From assembly GCF_019264485.1 (NCBI RefSeq), contig NZ_JAHVAA010000011.1, positions 620,001 to 684,000 on the forward strand: a DNA stretch of 64,000 bases, written 5' to 3'. Shown here one piece after another: positions 43,458 through 53,300 of the stretch. This stretch comes from Sediminibacterium sp. (lineage in GTDB: Bacteria; Bacteroidota; Bacteroidia; Chitinophagales; Chitinophagaceae). How positions within the stretch are numbered: the stretch's first letter is position 1; every line of letters begins with the position of its first letter. The notes under the pieces are model-generated. The model made no database searches. It was not told the DNA's origin and worked only from the letters and a program-made list of their open reading frames with translations. The translations under genes and the position numbers were made by a program.

Positions 43458-46400
43458 GTGAGATTAAAATCATTAGAAATCAAAGGGTTCAAAAGTTTTG
43501 CTGATAAAACCATAGTGAGTTTTGATGAAGGTATAACCGGCATCATTGGTCCGAATGGTTGCGGCAAGAGTAATATCATCGACAGTATTCGTTGGGTAAT
43601 AGGCGAACAAAAAATATCGGCACTGAGAAGTGAAAACCTCGAAGCATTGGTTTTCAATGGCAGTAAAACAAGAAGTCCGAGTGGTCTGGCAGAAGTAAGT
43701 CTCACTTTCGAAAACACTAAAAATCTTTTACCAACCGAATTCAATACAGTAACTGTAACACGACGCTTTTATAAAAATGGGGAAAGCGAATACAGACTAA
43801 ACGATGTAACCTGTCGTTTGAAAGACATCCATAATCTTTTTCTTGATACCGGTGTAAGTACCGACAGTTATGCCATCATTGAATTGGGTATGGTGGATGA
43901 TATCATCAAAGACAAAGAAAACAGCCGACGCAGGATGCTGGAGCAGGCTGCAGGTATTACCATTTATAAAACACGTAAGAAAGAAGCCAAAAATAAACTC
44001 GATGCAACTGAACAGGATCTGGCACGTATTGAGGACCTGTTGTTCGAAATTAATAACCAGCTAAAAACACTGGAGAACCAGGCTAAAAAGGCAGAGAAGT
44101 ATTACGAGATTAAAAAAGAATACAAAGAAGTATCAGTAGAACTGGCTAAAGCAGCACTTGAAGGATTCAACATTACTTACAAAGAGCTGAATGAGCAACA
44201 GGAACTGGAGATCAATAAAAAAGTACAACTCGATGCAGAAATAGCGGTGGAAGAAGCAGCGATTGAGCAGGAGAAAGTAGGCTTTATTGAGAAGGAAAGG
44301 GCTTTGCAAAGTATGCAGCACGAGTTTAACGACCTTCTGCAAAACCTGCGCAGCAAAGAAAACGAACGTAACCTGGCAACCCAGAAGCTGCATTACCTGA
44401 AGGAAAAAGAAACAAGTTTAAAAGATTTTCTGGAGAAAGCATCCGGTCAGTTAAAAACCATTGGCGATTCTATTGAGTATACACAATTGCAGGTGGGTGA
44501 AGAAGAGTCGCGTTTGATAGAACTGCAGGACAGGGTAGAAACAGCCAAACTTGATATAGAAGACAAACGCCGTTTATTCGATGAACGCAGAAATGGTGTG
44601 GATGCCGTACGTAATCAGTACCAGCAGATACAGCGCAACCAGTTTGATGCAGAAAAGAAAGTAGCCGTTGCCGATACATCTATTCAGAACCTGCAGCGTG
44701 CACAGGCACAGCTGAATGAAGAAAAGCAGAACCGCGAACTGCAGCTGGAGCAATTACAAAAAGAGCTGTCAGAAAAAGAAGAAAACCTGGAAGCGCGCCG
44801 TATAGATCTGCAGCAATTACAGGAGCAGCATGATCGTACCCGTGAAAATATTTTTGAAACACAGGCACAACTCGAAGTATTACGTAATGAACTGGCAGAA
44901 GAGAACCGCAAACTCGACGCCAAGCGTAATGAATATAACCTGCTGAAAAGTCTGATCGACTCGATGGAAGGTTATCCGGAGAGTATTAAATTCCTGCATA
45001 AAAACCCCGAATGGAACCATGCGGCACCTATTCTGTCAGATATTATTTATGTAAAAGAAGAATTCCGGGCGGCCGTTGAAAATGTATTGGAGCCATACCT
45101 CAACTATTATGTGGTAAATAACCTGCAGGAAGGATTGCAGGCTATTCATTTACTCGATGCCAACAGCAAAGGGAAGGCCAACTTCTTTATGCTGGAAAAA
45201 TTTGCTGATCTGCGTGTAGAAACCCACCAGCCGGCCAATACCATCCGTGCCATGGATGTAATTGAAGTAGATGAACAATACCGCAAACTGGCAGAATATT
45301 TACTGGGCAATGTTTACATCGCCGAGAATGATGAAGCTATTGCCAATAGCAATGGTGCCGTGGTACTCGAAAAAACAGGTAAATACGTAAAAGGTAAATA
45401 CACATTAACCGGTGGCAGCGTAGGATTATTTGAAGGAAAGAAAATTGGTCGTGCCAAGAACCTCGAAAAACTGGCGGAAGAAATACTCGATCAGGAATCT
45501 GTAGTGAGCCTGCTGAAGGCCGATATTCAGGCCAAGCACAATGAAGTGATTGCATTTAATGAGCAGTTAAAAGAAAATGCAATCAAACAAACCGAAAACG
45601 AGATCAACCAGCTAACCAATCAGGTATTTGCTACTAAAAACCGTATTGAAAACTTACAGGCAGCACAACAGAATGGCTTACAGCGTTTGACGGATATTGA
45701 AACCCGTTTACAGGATGAGCAGGATGGTATTGCCGCTACAAGGGAAGAGCTGCATCTACTGAATGACCAGTTATTGCAAACCGGTGAACAGATGAAACTG
45801 GTGGAACAGGATTACCAGCTGGCTGAACAGGAATACAATTATGCATCGGTACAATACAATGAAACTAATCTTCAGTTAACCCGCCAGCAAAGTAAAATTA
45901 CTACCTTGAAACAGGAGCTGGTATTCAAAGAAAATCAGCTGAGCGAATTACATCAGCAGATTGAAAGTAATACGGCACAGTTATCTGACGCATCAGGTAA
46001 TATTGAAGAAGGTGAAAAAGCATTAATCGTTTCAGAAGAATTGCTCATAGAATTGATGCGTAAGAAAGAAGAAGAAGAGAAAAAACTGAATGAAGCAGAC
46101 CAGGCATATTATAACCTCCGTAATGCGTTACAGGAGAAAGAAAGTGAATTGAGGCTGAAAGTGAAGAGTAAGGAAATGATTGATCACCTGGTAACAGAGA
46201 TCAAAGACAGACTCAATGAACTGAAACTGCAATTGGCAGGAATGAAAGAAAGGCTGAGCGTAGAGTTTAAAGTAGAACTGGATGAAATACTCGATCAGGC
46301 ACGTACCACAGAAACTTCACTCGAAGAGTTACAGGCTACCAGCGATCGCATGAAAAAGCGACTGGAGAATATGGGAGAAGTTAACCCTACTGCCATTGAA

Positions 46401-46979
46401 GCTTTTACTGAAATGAAAAAGCGATATGAGTTTATCCTTGAACAAAAGAATGACCTTGTTTCTGCCAAAGAAAGCCTGCTTCAAACCATTCAGGAAGTAG
46501 AAGCAACAGCCAACCAGCAATTCCTTGATACGTTTAACCAGGTACGTGAAAATTTCCAGAAAGTATTCAAAGCCCTGTTTACAGAAGAAGATACGGCCGA
46601 TATGGTACTGGTAGATCCCACCAATCTTGCCGAAACAGGTATAGAAATCATAGCAAAGCCAAAAGGTAAACGCCCATCCTCCATTACACAGTTGAGTGGG
46701 GGAGAGAAAACACTTACAGCAACAGCATTGCTTTTCTCCATCTACCTGATTAAACCAGCACCATTCTGTATCCTGGATGAGGTAGATGCACCACTGGATG
46801 ATGCGAACGTGGGTAAGTTTACCCAGATGATCAAGAAGTTCAGTGATAACTCACAGTTCATCATCGTAACACACAACAAACAAACCATGGGTGCGGTTGA
46901 TGTGATTTATGGTGTAACCATGCAGGAGCCCGGAGTAAGTAAACTGGTTCCGGTAGACTTCAGAAGCCTTACGAACTAA
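43458..46979 (+). CDS. smc: Chromosome segregation protein SMC
   Basis: A 1173-residue SMC ATPase that organises chromosomes with ScpA/ScpB. The N-terminal head has MRLKSLEIKGFKSFADKT and Walker A GPNGCGKSNIIDSIRW (G31-I40 core). Two coiled coils (about 165-500 and 650-1000) flank a hinge (about 510-640, YPESIKFLHKNPEWNHAAPI). The C-terminal head has the signature QLSGGEKTLTATALLFSIYL and Walker B APFCILDEVDAPLDDANVGK. Translation starts at GTG (43458). A GTGAGTA heptad hairpin with a T tract follows the stop. No scp genes are nearby. Confidence 0.97.
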   Translation: MRLKSLEIKGFKSFADKTIVSFDEGITGIIGPNGCGKSNIIDSIRWVIGEQKISALRSENLEALVFNGSKTRSPSGLAEVSLTFENTKNLLPTEFNTVTVTRRFYKNGESEYRLNDVTCRLKDIHNLFLDTGVSTDSYAIIELGMVDDIIKDKENSRRRMLEQAAGITIYKTRKKEAKNKLDATEQDLARIEDLLFEINNQLKTLENQAKKAEKYYEIKKEYKEVSVELAKAALEGFNITYKELNEQQELEINKKVQLDAEIAVEEAAIEQEKVGFIEKERALQSMQHEFNDLLQNLRSKENERNLATQKLHYLKEKETSLKDFLEKASGQLKTIGDSIEYTQLQVGEEESRLIELQDRVETAKLDIEDKRRLFDERRNGVDAVRNQYQQIQRNQFDAEKKVAVADTSIQNLQRAQAQLNEEKQNRELQLEQLQKELSEKEENLEARRIDLQQLQEQHDRTRENIFETQAQLEVLRNELAEENRKLDAKRNEYNLLKSLIDSMEGYPESIKFLHKNPEWNHAAPILSDIIYVKEEFRAAVENVLEPYLNYYVVNNLQEGLQAIHLLDANSKGKANFFMLEKFADLRVETHQPANTIRAMDVIEVDEQYRKLAEYLLGNVYIAENDEAIANSNGAVVLEKTGKYVKGKYTLTGGSVGLFEGKKIGRAKNLEKLAEEILDQESVVSLLKADIQAKHNEVIAFNEQLKENAIKQTENEINQLTNQVFATKNRIENLQAAQQNGLQRLTDIETRLQDEQDGIAATREELHLLNDQLLQTGEQMKLVEQDYQLAEQEYNYASVQYNETNLQLTRQQSKITTLKQELVFKENQLSELHQQIESNTAQLSDASGNIEEGEKALIVSEELLIELMRKKEEEEKKLNEADQAYYNLRNALQEKESELRLKVKSKEMIDHLVTEIKDRLNELKLQLAGMKERLSVEFKVELDEILDQARTTETSLEELQATSDRMKKRLENMGEVNPTAIEAFTEMKKRYEFILEQKNDLVSAKESLLQTIQEVEATANQQFLDTFNQVRENFQKVFKALFTEEDTADMVLVDPTNLAETGIEIIAKPKGKRPSSITQLSGGEKTLTATALLFSIYLIKPAPFCILDEVDAPLDDANVGKFTQMIKKFSDNSQFIIVTHNKQTMGAVDVIYGVTMQEPGVSKLVPVDFRSLTN

Positions 46980-46988
46980 ATAATAGAA

Positions 46989-47060
46989 GTGAGTAGTGAG
47001 TAGTCAGTAGCGAGTTGGTATTTGTACTCACTACTGACTATTCACTACTCATTTTTTTTA
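46989..47060 (+). terminator. Heptad hairpin with T tract after smc
   Basis: Left arm GTGAGTA GTGAGTA GTCAGTA GCGAGTT (46989-47016) faces right arm TACTCAC TACTGAC TATTCAC TACTCAT (47025-47052), 24 of 28 positions complementary with an 8-nt loop. It is followed directly by a run of eight T. It is both a member of the heptad family and a plausible intrinsic terminator for smc. Confidence 0.85.
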
Positions 47061-47076
47061 TCCGCGCCGATATTTC

Positions 47077-47514
47077 ATGTATAAGTCTATTTTCATACTA
47101 TACCTTATCTGTTTTGGTTGTTACCTGTTATTTACCCGGCAGCCCGATTATTTTGATGGGGAGAAAGTGCCAGCCATAATCAGGCAGGTGCATAATTTAT
47201 CTGAGGGGGATACAGTGCTGAAGGCCGTTTTCAATACCGGCACAAAAGAATTTTCCATTGATCCATATTATCCGCTGAGAAGTATCAAAGAAGGTCAGCG
47301 ATTAACTGTTATCTATGAAACGGGTAACCCTGCGTCTGGTAAAGTGTATGGAGGGTGGGGGTATTGGTGGCTATGGGATGAATTATTAATGTCTGCTTTA
47401 CTGTGTTTTCTCCTTTTCCAGGTAGCAGTTTCAGTAACCAGTAATCCCGATCAGGAAGCACTAACTGAACAAGCTGAGTATAAAGAAGAAAAGAAAAGGA
47501 AATACCTTGACTGA
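47077..47514 (+). CDS. Small membrane protein, DUF3592-like
   Basis: A 145-residue protein with a first membrane helix (SIFILYLICFGCYLLF, about 4-19), a ~75-residue beta-rich soluble part with VKAVFNTGTKEFSID- and GQRLTVIYETGNP-like strands, a second helix (DELLMSALLCFLLFQVAVSV) and a basic tail (EEKKRKYLD). The layout resembles DUF3592 proteins, which have an extracytoplasmic beta domain between two helices, but the match is only by eye. Function is unknown. Its stop lies one base before the convergent neighbour's stop. Confidence 0.6.
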   Translation: MYKSIFILYLICFGCYLLFTRQPDYFDGEKVPAIIRQVHNLSEGDTVLKAVFNTGTKEFSIDPYYPLRSIKEGQRLTVIYETGNPASGKVYGGWGYWWLWDELLMSALLCFLLFQVAVSVTSNPDQEALTEQAEYKEEKKRKYLD

Positions 47515-47515
47515 T

Positions 47516-48349
47516 TTATTGTTCGGTATACTGGTATTCAATCCTGCCTATCTGTAATTTACTTTTATCGCTACAGATTTCTCCTGTTTTAAGTCCCTTA
47601 TCATTATACTTATACTTCCATACAAAATAGTTATTGCTACCAAGCGAATACTGGGTCATTTGCGTTGGCTGATTACCGGTATTGTATTCATAAACAAAAT
47701 CGGGTAGTATCTTTTTGAGCCTGCTGTTATACCTTGCTATATCTGTCAATTGCCTGTTTGCATTATAATAGTAGTAATAGCTCTCGATGGTACGCCCGTT
47801 TTTCTTCCATCTTTCTTCGCCAATATTACCCTGTTCATCTTTAATCAGTTGAACCATGACTGTGTCGTACTGGTTTTTAATTTTAAGCATGGAAACCGGA
47901 GCGCCATACTCGTCATAAGACCATTCATGCACTTCCGAAATAGTGCTGTTCATGAATGTATCGATGGTAGACAGGCTTACCCTGCTGATACGACCCTGCG
48001 TATCATAAGTATATTCTGTTTTGTTGCTGATATTTTTATTATTGGTTTGTGTACGTTTTAAAACACCAAGGTCATAGGTATTTATGGTGACACTTGTCTG
48101 GTTATTATTTTGGGTAGTGATATTGACTCTTTTTCCATCCCTGCTGATTTCCTGTGAAACCGAAAAGCCTTCAGTAACGCTATTGTCTGGCTCATAAGAG
48201 ATCGCTTTTATACCGGCAATTTTTTGGGCCCTCCATATTTTATACTGATCATTTCCCTGACGGATGGAAATGATATCATTGAAATAGTATTGTGCACTGA
48301 CCGAGCCGGCCAGCAATAAAAAGGAAATTATGCTGAATACTTTAATCAT
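47516..48349 (-). CDS. Exported protein with YD-repeat-like strands
   Basis: A 277-residue secreted protein (signal peptide ending SVSA-QYYF). The body has repeated aromatic strand pairs such as EYTYDTQGRISRVS, EWSYDEYGAPVSML, YYYNANRQLTDIARYN and WKYKYNDKGLKTGEI; the Y-x-Y-(D/N)-x-x-G/N-R pattern recurs about every 30 residues as in RHS/YD-repeat proteins. It is too short to be a toxin-bearing RHS protein, and no toxin domain or immunity gene is visible. I infer a small beta-sheet envelope protein of unknown role. Confidence 0.6.
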   Translation of the reverse strand: MIKVFSIISFLLLAGSVSAQYYFNDIISIRQGNDQYKIWRAQKIAGIKAISYEPDNSVTEGFSVSQEISRDGKRVNITTQNNNQTSVTINTYDLGVLKRTQTNNKNISNKTEYTYDTQGRISRVSLSTIDTFMNSTISEVHEWSYDEYGAPVSMLKIKNQYDTVMVQLIKDEQGNIGEERWKKNGRTIESYYYYYNANRQLTDIARYNSRLKKILPDFVYEYNTGNQPTQMTQYSLGSNNYFVWKYKYNDKGLKTGEICSDKSKLQIGRIEYQYTEQ

Positions 48350-48449
48350 TTAGCAAAATTACTCAAATCTGGCTGTTCATTTTTCAACATTCAACCAAGG
48401 ACAGTTGCGGCAATGGATTAGTTGTGTATTTTTAGTCAAACGTTAACAA

Positions 48450-49574
48450 GTGTCACATTTACCCGAAAGAAAGGAAAAAATATGCCTCAATTGCGGCGCC
48501 GCCCTCCATGGACGGTTTTGTCATTATTGCGGACAGGAAAACATAGAACCCAAAGACAGTTTCTGGCACCTGGTAACACATTTTGTGTATGATATCATAC
48601 ACTTTGACGGTAAATTTTTCAGTACCCTCAAATATCTTTTATTCAGACCCGGTTTTCTTTCACATGAATATTTAAGAGGTCGCCGGGCCGATTATCTGCA
48701 TCCGATTCGGATGTATGTTTTTACATCGGCTTTCTTTTTCCTGATTTTTTTTAGTTTTTATCAGAAAGAAGAAGAGATAGTGGTGAAGGAGAAAAAGGAC
48801 ACTGCCGAATCTGTACTGAAAAAATTAGAGAGCCAAAAAGCAAGTCTGGAAAAAGCAATAAAAAATCCAACCGCAATTGTAGCCATGGGGCCAATTAGGG
48901 ATAAAATAGCGCAGACGGAAGCTGAGATAGTCATGCTCAGACGGGACAGTACATTGTTAGACAGTGTAAAAAGTTTGCCGCAAAGCGGTTTTTCAATTAT
49001 GTCCGTAGGCAATAACAAGATAAATAGAACCTTGTCTACAGTTAAAGAGTACGATTCTATTCAGGCTCTATTGCCTGAAAAAGAAAGAGATGGATTTTTT
49101 GTAAGATCCATTGAAAGACAAAATATTCATTTGCGTGAAAAATACAATGGCGACTCCAAAGCGGGCATGAAAGCCATTACGAATAAATTTATTCACCTGT
49201 TCCCGCAGATGTTATTCGTGTCACTGCCACTATTTGCCATGCTGTTACAGGCTATGTATGCAAGGAGAAGGCAGTTTTATTATGTAAATCACATCATTTA
49301 CTCTATTCATCTGTATTGCGCCATCTTTATTATTATTCTGTCGGGTTTATGGCTGCACAGCATCGTAAAAGGAATTACACATGAAGTGCATGACTGGATT
49401 GGTTCGGTATTTACGCTGGCCGGTTTTTTCTATATGTATAAATCAATGCGTAATTTCTATGGGCAAAGACGGGCTAAAACAATACTGAAGTATATCCTGT
49501 TGTTATTTGCATCCTTATTGATTATGGTATTATTATTTAGTGTGTTTTTCCTTTTCTCAGCATTTGCAGTATAA
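48450..49574 (+). CDS. DUF3667 domain membrane protein
   Basis: A 374-residue protein starting at GTG. The N-terminal zinc ribbon has four cysteines, C12-x2-C15 and C24-x2-C27 (CLNCGAALHGRFCHYCGQ), followed by the DUF3667 signature (FDGKFFSTLKYLLFRPGFLS, EYLRGRRADYLHPIRMY). Membrane helices occur at about 88-105, then after a ~140-residue predicted coiled segment (KKLESQKASLEKAI) three or four more helices end the protein. Function is unknown. TATTTTTA, one base from the -7 consensus, precedes the start. mazG follows 21 bp later. Confidence 0.85.
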   Translation: MSHLPERKEKICLNCGAALHGRFCHYCGQENIEPKDSFWHLVTHFVYDIIHFDGKFFSTLKYLLFRPGFLSHEYLRGRRADYLHPIRMYVFTSAFFFLIFFSFYQKEEEIVVKEKKDTAESVLKKLESQKASLEKAIKNPTAIVAMGPIRDKIAQTEAEIVMLRRDSTLLDSVKSLPQSGFSIMSVGNNKINRTLSTVKEYDSIQALLPEKERDGFFVRSIERQNIHLREKYNGDSKAGMKAITNKFIHLFPQMLFVSLPLFAMLLQAMYARRRQFYYVNHIIYSIHLYCAIFIIILSGLWLHSIVKGITHEVHDWIGSVFTLAGFFYMYKSMRNFYGQRRAKTILKYILLLFASLLIMVLLFSVFFLFSAFAV

Positions 49575-49595
49575 CCGGAACAAGAAAATTGAAAC

Positions 49596-50363
49596 ATGAA
49601 ATCAACCGCTGATAGTTTTCTGGCATTAGTAACCATAATGGATGAACTCAGGGAGCAATGCCCCTGGGATCGTAAACAAACCATTCATACACTTCGCTCC
49701 ATGACCCTCGAGGAAACCTATGAACTGACAGATGCAATTGATGCAGGCGACTGGAAGGGCATAAAGGAAGAATTGGGCGACCTTTTATTACACATTCTTT
49801 TTTACACTAAAATAGGAACAGAGCAACAGCAGTTTGTACTGAAAGAAGTAATTGACGGAATAGCCCAAAAACTTATTACGCGCCACCCACACATATACGG
49901 AGATGTAAAAGTGGAAGATGATGAGGACGTAAAGCGAAACTGGGAGCAGATCAAAATAAAAGAGGGTAAGACTTCTGTACTTGGAGGTGTACCCAAATCA
50001 TTACCAGCTGTTGTAAAAGCTACAAGGATACAGGAAAAGGCAAAACAGGTAGGATTTGAATGGGATAACAGGGAAGATGTATGGAAAAAAGTGGAGGAGG
50101 AGATGGAGGAACTGAAAGAAGCTATAAAAGCAGAAAGTCAGGAAGAGATAAAAGAAGAATTTGGAGATTTACTCTTTAGTCTGATCAATTATGCACGGTT
50201 TTTGCAGGTAGATGCAGAAGCTGCCCTGGAGCAGACCAATAAAAAATTCATGTATCGTTTTCAGGCAATGGAATCGATGGCGGCAGAAAAAGGATTAAAC
50301 CTGCTAGATATGTCACTGGTAGAAATGGATGAACTTTGGAACGAGATCAAACGAAAACAATAA
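49596..50363 (+). CDS. mazG: Nucleoside triphosphate pyrophosphohydrolase
   Basis: Hydrolyses NTPs/dNTPs to NMP and PPi, clearing damaged nucleotides. The 255 residues contain two MazG domains: the first with EETYELTDAIDAGDWKGIKE and EELGDLLLHILFY (about 38-70), the second with EEEMEELKEAIKAES and EEFGDLLFSLINYARF (about 168-205), plus the REQCPWDRKQT loop at the start and the C-terminal MDELWNEIKRKQ. Length matches E. coli MazG. The large kinase gene overlaps or abuts its 3' end. Confidence 0.95.
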   Translation: MKSTADSFLALVTIMDELREQCPWDRKQTIHTLRSMTLEETYELTDAIDAGDWKGIKEELGDLLLHILFYTKIGTEQQQFVLKEVIDGIAQKLITRHPHIYGDVKVEDDEDVKRNWEQIKIKEGKTSVLGGVPKSLPAVVKATRIQEKAKQVGFEWDNREDVWKKVEEEMEELKEAIKAESQEEIKEEFGDLLFSLINYARFLQVDAEAALEQTNKKFMYRFQAMESMAAEKGLNLLDMSLVEMDELWNEIKRKQ

Positions 50364-53300
50364 ACTGTTGATCAAAACACTCAGAAAAGCTGCTTATAAA
50401 CACGGTTACCTGGCCATTACTGCTGCCTGGCTCTATACCTTTTCATTTATATTCATCAATTACTGGAGTTATAATGCCTCCCCGCAGAAGGTAAAGTCGA
50501 AACTGGAGCAACAGATCAGTAAACTCGAAAAACGGTATTATGACCTTCTCGAAGATACTACCCGGTTACATGCACTGATTGAACCTGCGAATAATACAGT
50601 AAAAGAAAAAACTGCAAAAGAGTCTTTCGGTTTATTTGTATATGCCCTTGCAGGCAAAAATACGCCTACATTGCTGTATTGGAATGCCAACAGGTATTAC
50701 ATGGTTCAGGATGATCTTTACAGGCAGGATAGTAACTGGTTTTCTGTAAAACGAAATGGAGAATTTGAGATACTAAAATCAACTGTGCCTGTTAAAGGAG
50801 GCGAACTACTTGTAGTGGGTATGATACCCATTCGATGGTCGTATTTTATTGAAAATAAGTACCTGCATAGTGATTTTGCAGGTTTTGAGGGCCTGGATGA
50901 CCAATACGAACTCACCACTGTTCCCGGTTCAGAAGTGTTACCGATTTTCAGCAGTACAGGTAAAGAACTGTTTGGTATTAAACCTAAACAGGGTAAATCA
51001 TTTATAGCGTATGACGGATTTACGATCCTGTTAAGAATATTAGCGATTGTTTGTTTACTGATTTTTCTTAATTCGGTAACAACGGAATTGATTGTCGCAC
51101 ATGGATTTAAAGCTGGGTTTAGCGTGTTGGCGGCTATTGTTTTGTTACTTCGGTTTATAGCTTACCAATTTAATTTTCCTTTCGATTACAGTAAGTTACC
51201 GCTGTATGATCCTTCAATCTATGCTTCTAATATCATACACCCTTCATTGGGCGATTTATTGGTAAATGCTATCTTATTATTCTGGCTGATTGGTGTGTAT
51301 AAAAACTATACCGACGATAAAACATGGCTCAGTAAACCCCTGCCATTGAAACTGAGAAACTATGGTAGTATTTTCCTGCTAACATTAATTGGATATGGAA
51401 TAGCCGGTATTGTTCAAAGCCTGGTACAAGACTCCAAAATATCTACTGATGTTACTAATTTTTTCAGTCTGGATATTTACAGTGTAGTAAGTTTTGTGAT
51501 TCTCTGTTTTCTGGTACTCAGTTTTTTTGGTTTGTCACAGATACTGTTGCGGCCATTGGTGGAACGTAAATTTCCTTTATTGGAACAATCTGTAACAGTA
51601 GTAATAAGTGCTTTTATTTGTTTGTTATTATTTTTCCCGAATAAAGAAATTCCTGCCGGACTGGCAATATTGCTCTGGTTACTGGCGTATTTGCTGATTA
51701 TTAATTTCAGGCGAAAAGACCTTAATCTACCCTTGCTCAGATCGACTTTTTTTATTTTCTGGGTCATGTTTTTTACTTTTTCCATTGCCGGAATGGTACT
51801 GTATGAAAACAGGATCACAGAATTTGAGCAGCGAAAACGTATTGCTGAAAAACTTGCACTGCAAATTGATCCTTCAGGTGAAAACCTGCTGAATATTGCC
51901 GCTACCAATTTCGATGACCAGTTTCTGCTCAAAAACTTCAACCGTTTTCAAAGTGAGCTTGAAAACAAATACATCAAGGATAGCCTGATCAACCAGAATT
52001 TCTCTGGTTACCTGAATAAATACGATACAAGAATTTATACATTCGACAGTTTATATCACCCACTATACAATGAAGATTCTACAGACTATGCAGCTATTAA
52101 AACTATTATTCTCAATCAGGCAAGACCTACGGTAATACCGGGTTTATATAGTTACGACAATACCTCAGAAGGTTTTAGTTATCTCTATCAGAAAGAAGTA
52201 AAAGAAAGAGGAAGAACATTGGGTTATTTATTTGTAATTGCCAAATCGAAACGCTATAAGAGTGAAGCTTTATACCCCGAATTATTTAACCAGGTACAAA
52301 ATCTGTCTTCCGATCTGAACACCAATTATGCATACGGTATTTATAATAAAGGAAAGCTGATTAATCATTTTAATACCTATCATTTCCCGTCAAGACTGAA
52401 AAAGAATGAAATCAATGAATTTGAATTTACTTATAAGGTTTCGGGTGAATACAGCGAACTCTGGTTCAATAGCGGCGATGATAAACAGGTAGTGGTGGTT
52501 AAAAGAAATACCTGGGTAGTAGAGTTTCTTACATTATTTGCTTATCTGTTTTGTTCTTTCCTGGTCATCATATTTATATTTCATATTGGTAGCCAGTTAC
52601 TGAAAGCCAGGTTCAAGTGGCGTGAAATAAAGAAACTGTTCCGGTTTAATATCCGCACGCAGATACAAGCCACCATTATATTCCTCAGTGTATTTTCTTT
52701 TCTGGTAATTGGTATAGCTACTATTTCTTTTTTTATCATCCGCTTTAACCGGAGTAATGAAGAAAGACTGTCAAAATCCATTCAGGTAATGTCGAATGAA
52801 ATCAACAGTAAACTGAATGCGCAGTTCAGTTTTGATGATGTGCTTACATTCAAGAATGTAGGATTGTCACGTGAACTGGAGCAAGACATAGCAGAAGTAT
52901 CTGATCTGCATAATGTGGATGTGAATTTTTATGATATCAATGGTAACCTGCTCACATCCACACAGCCCTATATTTATAATAAACACCTGCTTAGTACGCA
53001 GATGGAACCCAGGGCTTACCAGCAATTACATTTCGATAATAGTATTCGATACATACAGTCGGAAAAAGTAGGCGATTTTGAATACCTGAGTATCTATGTA
53101 CCGCTCTCCGACGATGCAGGTGAAAACTACGCATACCTGAATATTCCATACCTCAATTCACAAAATGAATTGAACCAGGAGATATCAGGCTTTTTGGCTA
53201 CGCTTATTAATCTCAATGCATTTATATTCCTGGTAGCCGGAGCTATCGCATTTTTCCTTACCAGCAGGATTACGGCTTCCTTCAGCCTGATAGGAGATAA

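Noticed and set aside
47516-48349. RHS toxin or contact-dependent inhibition system
   Set aside because: The repeats are few, there is no DPxG core-end motif, toxin domain or immunity gene, and the protein is a simple secreted one.
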